DNA of 64,000 nucleotides from Planotetraspora phitsanulokensis (lineage in GTDB: Bacteria > Actinomycetota > Actinomycetes > Streptosporangiales > Streptosporangiaceae). Location of the stretch: NCBI RefSeq assembly GCF_016863295.1, contig NZ_BOOP01000020.1, positions 1 through 64,000 of the forward strand, written 5' to 3'. Made by a program: the position numbers and the translations under genes. The notes under the pieces were generated by a model. The model saw only the letters and a program-made list of their open reading frames with translations. It did no database searches and was not told the origin of the DNA. Positions within the stretch are counted from its first letter, which is position 1. Every line of letters begins with the position of its first letter. Positions 49,212-60,746 of the stretch are shown here, one piece after another.

Positions 49212-49754
49212 TCACGGCCGCCCGAGTGTCTCCCGCAGCGCCTTGCGCGCCCGGAAGATCCAGACCCGCACGGTGTTGAGCGGGACCTGGAGCGCGGCCG
49301 CCGTCTGCTCGTAGGTGAGCCCGCCCGCCCACAGCAGCAGGGCCTCCTTGTGCGACGCGGGCAGCGTGGCCAGCGCGCGGCGCAGGTCGACCAGGCCCGC
49401 CACGGTCTCGTCGAAGCCGCTCTCCACGTCCACGGGCTCCACCTCGGGGAACAGCAGGTCCTCCCGCGCCGCCCTGACCCGCCGCGCCACCGATCGGGCG
49501 GAGTTGCGCGCGATCACCATGACCCAGGCGGCGAACGGCGCCCGGCCCTCGAACCGGCCGAGGTTGCGCCACACGGCGATCTGGGTCTCCTGGAGCGCGT
49601 CGAGCGCGTCCGCCCGGTTGTCCGTGAGGTGCAGGCACAGACCGAACGCCCTGCGCTCCACGGGGGCCCACAGACGCCGGAAGGCCTCCGCGTCTCCGGC
49701 GCGCGCGGCCCCGAGAAGGATGTTCTCGTCGTCGCCGACTGTGGGGGCGGACAT
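49212..49754 (-). CDS. ECF-type RNA polymerase sigma factor
   Basis: 180 aa from the ATG at 49754. Region 2: LLGAARAGDAEAFRRLWAPVERRAFGLCLHL, DALDALQETQIAVWRNLGRFEG; region 4: ALATLPASHKEALLLWAGGLTYEQTAAALQVPLNTVRVWIFRARKAL (read as two helices). It ends 11 bp from the convergent lipoprotein gene and starts 80 bp from the small acidic gene, between two arms of the dynamin/Hsp70 cluster, which it is well placed to control. No anti-sigma gene is adjacent. Confidence 0.88.
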   Translation of the reverse strand: MSAPTVGDDENILLGAARAGDAEAFRRLWAPVERRAFGLCLHLTDNRADALDALQETQIAVWRNLGRFEGRAPFAAWVMVIARNSARSVARRVRAAREDLLFPEVEPVDVESGFDETVAGLVDLRRALATLPASHKEALLLWAGGLTYEQTAAALQVPLNTVRVWIFRARKALRETLGRP

Positions 49755-49834
49755 GCTCCGACGACCTCCCCGGGTCCGGGAATCTGCCACGATGAGATCA
49801 CGTGGAACGCCGCATCGGCAGGGGATGGGCGGGC

Positions 49835-50131
49835 ATGATATTCGACCGTAATCACGATCTCGACGGTGCGGAACTAATGGAGTTCCAGCGTCTGCTTTAC
49901 GACCCGGTCCTTTCTCCGACCGAAGAAGAAAGCGCCGCAATGTTCTACGAAACCGTCAATTCGCCCGACGACAGTCATTCCGATCTCGGCGCATATGATC
50001 CTTTCATTCCGGACCCCGCCGATTCCGCTCATTGGGACCCCGGCACGGAGTTCTCCCCCGACGATCCGGCCGGGTGGCACGACCACCACCATCACCTCCA
50101 CGACGGCTACACCGGGGACGGGGACGGATGA
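49835..50131 (+). CDS. Small acidic protein upstream of the dynamin pair
   Basis: 98 aa from the ATG at 49835; a GTG at 49802 is possible. It is acidic and His-rich at the end (WHDHHHHLHDGYTGDGDG), with a DRNHDLDG patch reminiscent of calcium loops. Base composition is lower in GC than its neighbours in 49850-50000 (codons such as AAT, CTA, TCT appear), which hints at a separate origin. No known family. Its stop overlaps the start of the first dynamin-like gene (ATGA), so it is part of that operon. Confidence 0.6.
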   Translation: MIFDRNHDLDGAELMEFQRLLYDPVLSPTEEESAAMFYETVNSPDDSHSDLGAYDPFIPDPADSAHWDPGTEFSPDDPAGWHDHHHHLHDGYTGDGDG

Positions 50132-51978
50132 CGCCAGACCCCTGCGACCGGCTCGCAGAGCTGTGCGACGCAACGATCGCCAAGCTGGCCGACCCTGGTC
50201 TGCGCGAGAAGGTCGCCCAGGTGCGGTCCCGGCTCGACGCGCCGCTGAAGGTCGCGGTGGCCGGCTCGGTGAGCAGCGGAAAGTCCACCCTGGTGAACGC
50301 ACTGCTGGGCCATCCCGTCGCCCTGGTCGCCCCCGGCGAGTGCACCCCGTTCGTCACGCAGTACGAGTACGGCGACGACCACGGCAGGATCGAGGCCGAG
50401 CTCGGCGACGGCCGCGTCGTGGTGTCACGGCTGGAGCCTGACGACCGGCTCCCCGCCGACCTCGGCGCGCCCGTGGACGAGATCGTCCGCGCCCGGGTCC
50501 TGCTCTCCACGGAGGCGCTGCGCGCGGTCACGGTCGTGGACACGCCGGGGATGAACACCCTCACCGCGGGGAACGAGCGGGCGGCACGCCGGATGTTGTT
50601 CGGCACGGCCGAGGACGACGACCGGGCGCAGGCGCTGATCTACGTCCTGCGTTACGTGCAGCGGTTCGACGACGACATCCTCACCGAGTTCAGGAACCTG
50701 ACCGAGGCGTGCGGCATGACGTCCGTCAACACACTCGCCGTACTGAGCCAGATCGACAGGCGGGGCGACGAGGACGATCCGTGGCCGACCGCCAGGAGGC
50801 TGGCCGCGCGGGCGTACGCGGACCTGCGCACGGCGGTGTACGACGTCGTCCCGGTGATCGGGCTGCTCGCGGAGACCGCGCGCACGCCCGTCGTCGGCCG
50901 GCAGGAGATCGAGGCGCTCGACGCGCTGGCCACGCTCGACGAGCACCTGCTCGGCTACCTCCTGCTCGACCTCGGCGACTTCGCCGGCTCGCCCCACTCC
51001 CCCGTCCCCACCGACGTCGGACGCCGTCTGGTCCGGCGGCTTCATCGGTACGGCATCCGCACCGCCGTGTCGGCGCTCAGGAGCGGGCAGGCGGCGGACC
51101 CGGAGTCGCTCGGCCGCGTGCTGCTCGAACGCTCCGGTTTCGGGACGGGCACTCCCCCGCCGAGAGGGACGGTCGCCGCGGGGATCACGCACTTCGCCCG
51201 CAGGGCGGGTCAGCTCAAAGCCCTGGCCGGGATCAACCAGCTCCGCAGGCTGGCCCGCTCGACGGCGTTCGGCTCGGACCGCACGACGCTCGACGCGCTG
51301 GCGGCCGAGCTCGACGAGACCCGGCCGATCGCGGCGGGGCTCGCCGGGTTGCGGATCTTCGCCGCGGTGGAGGCGATGAGCCGCGGCCGGCTCGTGCTCG
51401 ACGAGCGGGCCCAGGCGGAGTTGTTGCGGCTGGCCCGCTCGGACGACCCCGCCGAGCAGCTGGGACTGCCTCCTGGCGCCTCCCCGCGGGAGGTGTCGGA
51501 GGCGGCCCGTACGGCGTCCGCCCGCTGGCGGGGACTCGCGACGATGGCCGAGGGCCGGGTGGGCGGCCAGCGGGCCCATGACGTGCTGCGGGTCCTGGAG
51601 GATCTGGCGTCGGCCCCGGCCGCGGACGCGCCCGCCCCGGCCCTACCCCCCGCCGACCTGCCCGCCGTCCGCGTGGACGGCGACGCCGTACGGCTGCTGC
51701 GCGCGTCGCCGCTGATCACACCGGAGGACCGGTCGGCGCTCGACCGACTCCTGAAGGGGGACGACGGCGCCGCCCAGGTGGGCGCACCGCCGGGTGCGGC
51801 CTCCACGGACGTCGCCGCCCTGGCCGCCGCGCTGAGCGCACGGTTCCGATCGCTCCTGCACCGCCCGCTGCCGCTGCGGACGCGGCGGGCCGCGGAGACC
51901 GCCTGCGACACCTTCGCCGCCATCGCGCTCGCGTGCGCGCCCGCCCGGGAGGACCGCGGACATGCCGACCGCCGCTGA
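50128..51978 (+). CDS. Dynamin-like GTPase 1 (IniC-type)
   Basis: 616 aa. GTPase domain at the N-terminus: P-loop VAGSVSSGKSTLVNALLG, switch I around PGECTPFVTQY, the G3 motif VVDTPGMNT, and a G4-like VLSQID. The rest is helical (about 290-616) without a clear membrane hairpin, and contains LPPGASPREVSEAARTASARWRG. Bacterial dynamin-like proteins of the Ini type bind membranes and, in mycobacteria, are linked to cell-envelope stress and drug tolerance. It overlaps the second GTPase gene by 17 bp. The pair probably forms a heteromeric assembly. Confidence 0.88.
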   Translation: MTPDPCDRLAELCDATIAKLADPGLREKVAQVRSRLDAPLKVAVAGSVSSGKSTLVNALLGHPVALVAPGECTPFVTQYEYGDDHGRIEAELGDGRVVVSRLEPDDRLPADLGAPVDEIVRARVLLSTEALRAVTVVDTPGMNTLTAGNERAARRMLFGTAEDDDRAQALIYVLRYVQRFDDDILTEFRNLTEACGMTSVNTLAVLSQIDRRGDEDDPWPTARRLAARAYADLRTAVYDVVPVIGLLAETARTPVVGRQEIEALDALATLDEHLLGYLLLDLGDFAGSPHSPVPTDVGRRLVRRLHRYGIRTAVSALRSGQAADPESLGRVLLERSGFGTGTPPPRGTVAAGITHFARRAGQLKALAGINQLRRLARSTAFGSDRTTLDALAAELDETRPIAAGLAGLRIFAAVEAMSRGRLVLDERAQAELLRLARSDDPAEQLGLPPGASPREVSEAARTASARWRGLATMAEGRVGGQRAHDVLRVLEDLASAPAADAPAPALPPADLPAVRVDGDAVRLLRASPLITPEDRSALDRLLKGDDGAAQVGAPPGAASTDVAALAAALSARFRSLLHRPLPLRTRRAAETACDTFAAIALACAPAREDRGHADRR

Positions 51979-53842
51979 AACCGTCACCCAGGTGCTGCGG
52001 CTGGCCAACGAGGTGAACACGCTGGCCAGGCAGCACGGCCGTGAGGACCTTTCGGAGATCCTCTCCAGGGTCGCCGCGCGCTGGAAGGAGGACGAGACGA
52101 CCATCGTGGTCGCCGGCGCGCAAAAGCGCGGAAAGAGCCGGCTGATCAACTCCATGCTCGGCCGGCCGGGACTGCTTCCCGTCGACGCCGACGTGGCGAC
52201 CAACTGCTGCCTGGCCCTGCGGCACGGACCGGCGCTGACCGCCGTCGTGACCGACCAGGTCGACGGGAGCTTCCCGATCGACCCCGGCCGGCTGTCCGAC
52301 TACGCGTCGATGGCCGGCGACCCGGCACGGCGGCGCGACGTGGTGAGCGTGGACGTCACGATGGACCATCCGCTGCTTCAGGGCGTGCGACTGCTCGACA
52401 CCCCCGGCGTCGACAGCCTCACCGTGGGGCATCGCCAGGTGACGGTGGCGACGCTCCAGCGCGCCGACGCGCTGCTGTTCACGCTCAGCGCCCAGGACCA
52501 GCCCGTGCTCCGGCACGAGCTGGAGTTCCTCGCCGAGGCCGCGACACGCGTGCAAGCGGTCGCGTTCGTCCTCACCAAGGTGGAGGACAGCGCGAACTGG
52601 CAGAGCCTCCTCGCGGAGAACCGGGCCCGCCTGGCGGCCTTCGCCGCCGAGCGGGACACGCGGGGAGAGCCCGGCGACCAGGTGCGGCACCTGCTCGGCG
52701 CGCCCTGGCTGCCCGTCAGCGCGAAGCTCTACGAGGCGTCGGCGGCCCTGCGGTCCATCGGCGACGCCGAGCGCGCGGAGGAGTTGCGCCTCCGCAGCGG
52801 GATGGCGGCGCTGGAGGACTACATCCGCGGCTGCGCGGGCGCGCGCGAGCTCGCCAGGAGCGCCACCGTGCTCTCGGCCGCGACCTCGGTCCTGACGGCG
52901 CTCGCCGCCGTCGCCCAGGACCGGGTCGCCGCCGGCTCCGGCGACGGGGCCGAACCGGCCAACCGGCTCGCCGACGTCGAGAAGGCCCTGGCCGAGCTCG
53001 CCACGACCGCCCGCGAGCGGCGCAGGCTCGGCGCGGGCAACCAGTTCCTCGGGCAGGAGGTCGCCGGGCTCGTCCGGGCGCGTCTGGCCGAGATCCGCCG
53101 GCCGTACGAGGAGGCGATCGGCGAGCTGGACTCGAGGGCGAAGATCGACCGCTACCTGGAGCAGCTTCCGGACAGCGTGGAACGCTCCCTGCAGGCCGCC
53201 TGGGACGAGATCCTCGACGAGGCGCACACGATGACCACGCAGGCGCTCAACGAGTTCCTCGCGTCACTGGGCCTCGCCCCCGCCGAGATGGATCTCGCCC
53301 GGGTGGCGATGCCCGCCGTACGGTCGCGCGACCTGCGCATCGAACCGTCCGCGCCGGCGCGGTTCGACTTCCTCCGCGAAGGGGTGCCCGCCGCCTCGAT
53401 GGCGGCCTCGATCGGGCTCATGCTCGCGCATCTGACGCCTGTCGGGTTCGTGGTCGGCCCGGTGCTGGCGGCGGCGGTGATCGCCCGGCGCCGCGGGTGG
53501 GACGACGTGCAGCGCAACCAGGCCTCGCTGCGGCGCCTGCTGGCCGAACAGTTCGCGCAGGCCTCCGGCGACCTCGCGCTCGCCCTGCAACGAGAGGTGG
53601 CGGGCTGGCGGACGGCCGTCGAGCAGACGGCCGACGAGGCGCTGGCCAAGCAGCGCCGCGAACTGGAGACGCGCCGGGCCGAGCTCAGGTCGATGGTGGG
53701 CGAGGATCCGGCGGGCCGCGACCGGGCCCGCGCGTCGGGCAGCACGCGCCTCGAGACGATCACGGCGCTCAGCGGCCGGGCGGTGACGTTGCGCGCGGAG
53801 ATCGCGGCCGCCGTCAACGCGATGAACAGGCCGTCGGTCTAG
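51962..53842 (+). CDS. Dynamin-like GTPase 2 (IniA-type) with membrane hairpin
   Basis: 626 aa. P-loop VVAGAQKRGKSRLINSMLG, G3 LLDTPGVDSLTVG, G4-like VLTKVEDSANW. Helical trunk with long charged helices (ADVEKALAELATTARERRRL, LVRARLAEIRRPYEEAIGEL). A hydrophobic pair near residues 475-515 (ASMAASIGLMLAHLTPVGFVVGPVLAAAVIARR, read as two segments) is the likely membrane paddle. Overlapping genes for two different dynamin-like proteins are the hallmark of the iniAC and DynA/DynB types; in Streptomyces, DynA/B act at sporulation septa. Ends 37 bp from the convergent Hsp70 gene. Confidence 0.88.
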   Translation: MPTAAETVTQVLRLANEVNTLARQHGREDLSEILSRVAARWKEDETTIVVAGAQKRGKSRLINSMLGRPGLLPVDADVATNCCLALRHGPALTAVVTDQVDGSFPIDPGRLSDYASMAGDPARRRDVVSVDVTMDHPLLQGVRLLDTPGVDSLTVGHRQVTVATLQRADALLFTLSAQDQPVLRHELEFLAEAATRVQAVAFVLTKVEDSANWQSLLAENRARLAAFAAERDTRGEPGDQVRHLLGAPWLPVSAKLYEASAALRSIGDAERAEELRLRSGMAALEDYIRGCAGARELARSATVLSAATSVLTALAAVAQDRVAAGSGDGAEPANRLADVEKALAELATTARERRRLGAGNQFLGQEVAGLVRARLAEIRRPYEEAIGELDSRAKIDRYLEQLPDSVERSLQAAWDEILDEAHTMTTQALNEFLASLGLAPAEMDLARVAMPAVRSRDLRIEPSAPARFDFLREGVPAASMAASIGLMLAHLTPVGFVVGPVLAAAVIARRRGWDDVQRNQASLRRLLAEQFAQASGDLALALQREVAGWRTAVEQTADEALAKQRRELETRRAELRSMVGEDPAGRDRARASGSTRLETITALSGRAVTLRAEIAAAVNAMNRPSV

Positions 53843-53879
53843 AAGCCGGTCGCGTACGCCCGCGCGCCTTCCACGGCGG

Positions 53880-56189
53880 TCATACGGCGATGCGCACCAG
53901 CCCGGCCGCGGGAGGGCGGCTCACGCCGGGCGGGGTGCCGGGCAGGTGCAGGCACATCAGGCCGTACGGGACCTTCGCCACCGGCTCGATCCATCCGGGG
54001 GCGCGGAACACCTCCTTGGCACCCGAGGGCGTGACGTGCAGGATGCGCGAGGTGCCCTCCTCCCCCGACACCGCCATCCAGAGCGAGTCCCCGTCGGAGA
54101 TGACCCGGGGGCGCTCAAGCGGCGCCCGGGAGGTCAGGTGCCCGAGCAGGCACGCCCGATCCTCCTGCGCGAGCACGCGCGCGCTCGCGGTCGTCGCGTC
54201 GAAGTGCAGCACCGACCAGCCTCGCGCCGGGACGACCGTGTCCATCCCGACGGCGTACATCTCGGTGCCGGCCGGGAACCACCGCAGGGCCCCGGCCCGC
54301 TGCCGCGGCACGATCACCTGGGGCGGTTCCGGTGCGGCGTCGATCTCCAGCCCGGCGTTGGTGGAGATGAACCACTTGCCGTCGTGCAGGACGACCTGCT
54401 GGAGCCAGTTGGGCGACCGGCGCTCGATCCGGCTGATCTTGCCGCCGGGCTCCACCACGCAGAGCACCTGCCTGGGGACGAAGTTCTGGTGAGCGCCGCC
54501 GAAGACGCCCTTCTTCGACTTGAACTGGCCGAGCACCACGACGCACCCCGACGACCCGACGGCGAGCGCGGCCTCGCCGCCCGTCGGGCTGTCCTGGTCG
54601 AGCAGCCTCCGCTGGCTGTTGTCCTCGTTCACGAACCACTGGGCGGTGTTGCCCAGCGGCACGGGAGGCGCCTCCTGCGAGAAGAACCCGCCCAGGCTCA
54701 CCTCGATGACCGAAAGCGACCCGGTCTCCCCCCAGGGCAGGCCGATCGCGTTGTTCACCAGCGTGGGACGCCTGGGCTGGAAGAAGGCCCATCCGGCTCC
54801 GTCGCGGGCCAGCACCCGCGGTTCACTGCCGAGCGGGAGCAACTGGCCCGAGCGGATCGTGAGCTCCGGCGTCAGCGTCCGGAGCCGTACGCCGTCGGGA
54901 GCCCGGTCGGCGACCACGACGCCCTCGCTCGACACGGCCCAGTCCAGGACCTCGCCGAACTGCAACTCGCGGTCCGCCCGCCCCGCGGTGAGGTCGATGC
55001 GCCGCAACACGTGGCGGCCGGCCTCGCCCGCGCAGAGGGCGTAGACGCCCGCCGTGCTCGCCGCGACGTCGAAGACGCCGTCCATGACGGGGACGATGTG
55101 GTTCTCGTGGTCGGACTTCAGCTTCCACGCGAGGCGGGCGGCGCCCAGAGCCACGACGATCTTGGGGTCGTCCGAGGTGTGGACGAGATCTCCGTGACGT
55201 TCGCGCAGGGTGGAGTGGACGAGCGGCATCCGGCTCGCGCCGCCCGTCATGAAGATCCCGGCGAGGTCGGCCGGCGTCACCTTGGCACGTTCCAGGGTCT
55301 CGTCGAGCAGGTCGGCCGTCCGCGTGACGTCGGCCTTCACCAGACCCTCCAGGTCGTCCTTGGTGATGGTGACGTCCACGTCAGCGCCGGCGATGTACTG
55401 GCTCGCGGTGCCGTACGCCGACAAGGTCTCCTTGGCGATCCGCGCCTCCTCCAGGAGGTCGGCCGCGGCGGCCAGGAACCGCCGGTCGGGGTTGCCGGTC
55501 ACGTCGGCGAAGAACTCGGGCCGCGTCCGCTCCAGTTGTTCGCCGAAGAAGCCGTAGACCTGCTCGTCGAAGACCTCTCCGCCGATGGCGTCGTCGCCGC
55601 CCGGCTCGCCGATGACCTTGAAGTCGTCGCCGTCGGCGGCCAGGACCGCGGCGTCGAACGTCCCGCCGCCGAGGTCGTAGACGGCGACCCGCTTCCCGCC
55701 GTTCACCCGGTGGGTGGACGCGTAGTGGAGGGCCGCGGCCACGGGTTCCTCGACCAGGACGATCCGCGCGTCGGGCACGACGGCCTCGCCCGCGCCCCTG
55801 AGGATCTCCCTGCGGTCGTCGCGCCAGGCGACGGGGCAGGTCAGCACGACGCACGACGGCATGGACCCGTTGAAGCGCACCCGGCCCTCGTTCACGAACA
55901 GGCCGAGAAGGGCGGCCAGCGCGTCCCCGACGTCGACGGGCACCCCGCCGAGGAGCATCGTCTTCTTGCCGACGTACCGCTTCGGGTTGCGCTCCACCCG
56001 CTCCGGGTAGCGGGCCATCGACCGCTGCGCCACCCGTCCGGCGACCAGCACGCCCTGTTCATTGAGCAGAATTGTGGACGGAATCCGTTTTTCTCCGCCG
56101 ATTTCAAGAATTTCTATACGGTCATCCGTCGCAATCGCCCCAGCGGAGAAACTCGTACCTAGATCGACTCCCAGGCACCACAAAGCCAT
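53880..56189 (-). CDS. Hsp70-type ATPase with non-canonical C-terminus
   Basis: 769 aa from the ATG at 56189 (GGGAG 8 nt upstream). Residues 1-358 form a complete Hsp70 nucleotide-binding domain: GVDLGTSFSAG (phosphate 1), VLVEEPVAAALHYA (connect 1), VYDLGGGTFDAAV (phosphate 2, 170-182) and FMTGGASRMPLV (adenosine, 313-324). The DnaK linker (VLLLDV) and beta-sandwich substrate domain are absent. Residues 370-769 carry short beta-strand repeats with Trp/Gly/Asp (GVFDVAASTAGVYALC, DRELQFGEVLDWAVSSEG, DGAGWAFFQPRR, DGKWFISTNAG, DGDSLWMAVSG) that resemble a beta-propeller. Convergent with the dynamin pair; probably the ATPase centre of this cluster. Confidence 0.88.
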   Translation of the reverse strand: MALWCLGVDLGTSFSAGAIATDDRIEILEIGGEKRIPSTILLNEQGVLVAGRVAQRSMARYPERVERNPKRYVGKKTMLLGGVPVDVGDALAALLGLFVNEGRVRFNGSMPSCVVLTCPVAWRDDRREILRGAGEAVVPDARIVLVEEPVAAALHYASTHRVNGGKRVAVYDLGGGTFDAAVLAADGDDFKVIGEPGGDDAIGGEVFDEQVYGFFGEQLERTRPEFFADVTGNPDRRFLAAAADLLEEARIAKETLSAYGTASQYIAGADVDVTITKDDLEGLVKADVTRTADLLDETLERAKVTPADLAGIFMTGGASRMPLVHSTLRERHGDLVHTSDDPKIVVALGAARLAWKLKSDHENHIVPVMDGVFDVAASTAGVYALCAGEAGRHVLRRIDLTAGRADRELQFGEVLDWAVSSEGVVVADRAPDGVRLRTLTPELTIRSGQLLPLGSEPRVLARDGAGWAFFQPRRPTLVNNAIGLPWGETGSLSVIEVSLGGFFSQEAPPVPLGNTAQWFVNEDNSQRRLLDQDSPTGGEAALAVGSSGCVVVLGQFKSKKGVFGGAHQNFVPRQVLCVVEPGGKISRIERRSPNWLQQVVLHDGKWFISTNAGLEIDAAPEPPQVIVPRQRAGALRWFPAGTEMYAVGMDTVVPARGWSVLHFDATTASARVLAQEDRACLLGHLTSRAPLERPRVISDGDSLWMAVSGEEGTSRILHVTPSGAKEVFRAPGWIEPVAKVPYGLMCLHLPGTPPGVSRPPAAGLVRIAV

Positions 56190-56436
56190 TCGAGGCTCCC
56201 CCACCCATATCGCTCGAGCACTGATGTGGATGGTCGCCCTTTTCCCCAAGGTTGGCAATGAATGTTGCTGAAATGATGTCCCGAGCACGGAATGCGAGAT
56301 CTGACCCCACGGGACGTGCGTGACCCCCCGGCGACGCCGCCTCCCGCCGGCAAGGGCCCCGGCACGAGCCGCACCAAATCGGGCGGGAACCATGGCCGAG
56401 TCGCGACCACGCCTGGACATCGGCACAATGTTCGAT
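56190..56436. other. Divergent promoter region between Hsp70-like gene and parC
   Basis: 247 bp, AT-richer than its surroundings near 56210-56280. No clear palindrome. The parC start at 56437 has no obvious ribosome-binding site. Confidence 0.35.
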
Positions 56437-58971
<2,535 letters not shown>

Positions 58972-58986
<15 letters not shown>

Positions 58987-59048
58987 CCCGACGCCGGCCT
59001 TCTGCCCTGACGTCGATCTTCTGAGCGGCGCCGATCTTCCAGGTCGGC
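58972..59048. repeat. Decaying tandem repeat, about 19-bp period
   Basis: Four successive units related to GACGCCGGCCTTCTG (with spacers such as ACCC, CCCT, AGC) run across the parC stop and up to the next gene; the last two units have drifted (GACGTCGATCTTCTG, GGCGCCGATCTTCCA). Confidence 0.5.
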
Positions 59049-59052
59049 GCCG

Positions 59053-59277
59053 TCAGTCGTCGACGCAGAGGCAGAACGGGTGACCCGCGGGGTCGAGGAA
59101 GACGGTGAACCCGCCGTCGACGCCGGGCTGGTGCGCGTGCTTGACCGCCCCGAGCGCCAGCACCTCGGTCTCCGCCTCGGCCAGATCGTCGACGGTCACA
59201 TCGAGGTGGAACTGCTGGGGGTGCTCCGGGTCCGGGCAGTCCAGCACGATCGACCGCATCCGTGCGATCCCGCTCAT
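59053..59277 (-). pseudogene. VOC-family gene with internal in-frame deletion
   Basis: 74 codons with a strong AGGAGGT before the ATG. The start (RMRSIVLDCPDPEH) is a VOC N-terminus up to the position where the first module's helix should begin, and it is joined directly to the second module (PQQFHLDVTVDDLAEAETEVLALGAVKHA, read in two parts) and the closing FTVFLDPAGHPFCLCVDD. About 50 residues of the normal protein of about 125 aa are missing without loss of frame. Either a non-functional relic that is still translated, or a half-module protein working as a multimer. Confidence 0.7.
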
Positions 59278-59350
59278 TCGCCTACCTCCTTCGGCTCACC
59301 GGTCGGAAACCCTACATCCGCGTTCCGTACGGAGGCGGGCGCGTGAGTTC

Positions 59351-60589
59351 TCAGATCTCGTCCCGGCTCCGGGTCGACAGGCCGTACGACTCGGCCACCG
59401 GATTCCACAGGTCGACGAAGGCGTCCTTCGCGTCGCCGGCGTCCTCGGAGTAGGAGACGCCTTCGTCGTAGGACGAGTAGTCGGTGATGCTGCCGCCGCA
59501 GCCGTCGTCCTGATACGACCAGCCCGCGTCGTGGAACGCCTCGTCCGCGGAGGCGGAGGCCTCCAGGAACTCGACCAGGTACCCCTGCAGCGACTCTCCG
59601 TCGTCGAGCGCGTCGACCTCCAGGTCCCGCGCGGTGCTCGCCTGGCTGTCACGGTCCTCGCCGATGCTCGACACGGTGGAGAGCGCGCTGTCCATGTCCC
59701 GGCAGGCCGACAGGTCGCTGATGGCGGAGGACAGCCCGGAGCGCGAGGAGGCGCTCTCGTCGAGGAGGTCGTCGATCGCCTCGGCCTGTTCCTGCCCGTA
59801 GCCGTACTCCGGAGTGGGAGACGGGTCCACCACGGACAGGCCCTCGGGCGAGGGGGATTCGTACGGGGTCGGAGAGTACGAATCGGACGGCGAGTCGGAC
59901 GGCGAGGCCGGCGGACTGGACGAATATCCGGGCGAAGGACTCGCCGACGAGTCCGAGGACGGCCCGCTGTTGGCCGCCGCTATGCCGACGAGAACCGCGA
60001 TGACGGCCACTCCCGCAACGACGGACAACACGAGCGGGAGCCTGCGCCGCTGCGGCGCGGCGGTGGCCGGGGCGAACGCCGGCGGGGCGGCTGACCCGGA
60101 CAGGAAGTCGGACACGGGAGGCAGCCGGGCGGATGACGGCTGTGTCGGCTCCGCCTGGGGGTACGGCGGAAGCCGGGCGCCGGGCAGGGTCTGGGAGTCT
60201 TCCTCCAGCCGGGCCCTGGCCAGGATCGCCGCGCCGCGCGCGACCGCCTCCGTGTCGTCCGGCGACGGGCCCGGGCCGAGGGCGGCGACGGCGGCCTCGG
60301 AGGTCTCGACGCGGATCTTGGCCCGGTCGAATCCGGCGGCGACGGCGGACTCGACCATCTGAACGCGCCGCTGCCCCTCCCACGACGCCGGCAGCGCGAT
60401 CACCACCATCGCCGGCGTGCCCGGGACCCGCGCCTGGGCGCGGACCCGCAGGAGGCCGAGGACGCGGGCGGGGATCTCGCTCCCGATCGGCTCGGGATCG
60501 CCGATGCCGGTGTTGCCGCCGGGGCCTTCGCCGATCACGAGGGCCGCGTGCGTGGCGCCGAACTCGATTCCGTAAACGAGATCCGTCAC
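59351..60589 (-). CDS. Membrane protein with partial Hsp70-type ATPase fold
   Basis: 412 aa from the GTG at 60589 (VTDLVYGIEFGATHAALVIGEG), with GGGAG upstream. Residues 1-150 match pieces of an Hsp70/actin-like fold: the phosphate-1-like YGIEFGATHAALVIG, AMVVIALPASWEGQRRVQMVESAVAAGFD and the VETSEAAVAALG connect-type helix. The phosphate-2 and adenosine motifs are absent, so ATP hydrolysis is doubtful. Then a Pro-rich linker, one membrane span (LPLVLSVVAGVAVIAVLVGIAAA), a Ser/Pro/Tyr-rich stalk and an outer domain with Cys residues (SACRDMDSALS, DDGCGGSITDY). It lies downstream of parC and near the true Hsp70, and may be a receptor that pairs with it. Divergent from the carbonic anhydrase gene. 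Confidence 0.75.
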   Translation of the reverse strand: MTDLVYGIEFGATHAALVIGEGPGGNTGIGDPEPIGSEIPARVLGLLRVRAQARVPGTPAMVVIALPASWEGQRRVQMVESAVAAGFDRAKIRVETSEAAVAALGPGPSPDDTEAVARGAAILARARLEEDSQTLPGARLPPYPQAEPTQPSSARLPPVSDFLSGSAAPPAFAPATAAPQRRRLPLVLSVVAGVAVIAVLVGIAAANSGPSSDSSASPSPGYSSSPPASPSDSPSDSYSPTPYESPSPEGLSVVDPSPTPEYGYGQEQAEAIDDLLDESASSRSGLSSAISDLSACRDMDSALSTVSSIGEDRDSQASTARDLEVDALDDGESLQGYLVEFLEASASADEAFHDAGWSYQDDGCGGSITDYSSYDEGVSYSEDAGDAKDAFVDLWNPVAESYGLSTRSRDEI

Positions 60590-60746
60590 GACTCTCCCTG
60601 AGGCTCGGTGCGCGGTGGTCGAACGAGCCGGACCCTCGTATATCGGTGTGCTCCGTCCGGCTGCTACAGGCCGATTCGGCATCCGTCACCCCGATCACCG
60701 GGACCCCACTAAACGAATGAAATGGACATGAGAGAACATCAGTCCC

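Noticed and set aside
56320-56436. N-terminal extension of parC from upstream ATGs
   Set aside because: The extra residues are Arg/Pro/Ala-rich and not shared with the family; MARRTTTP at 56437 matches the usual start.
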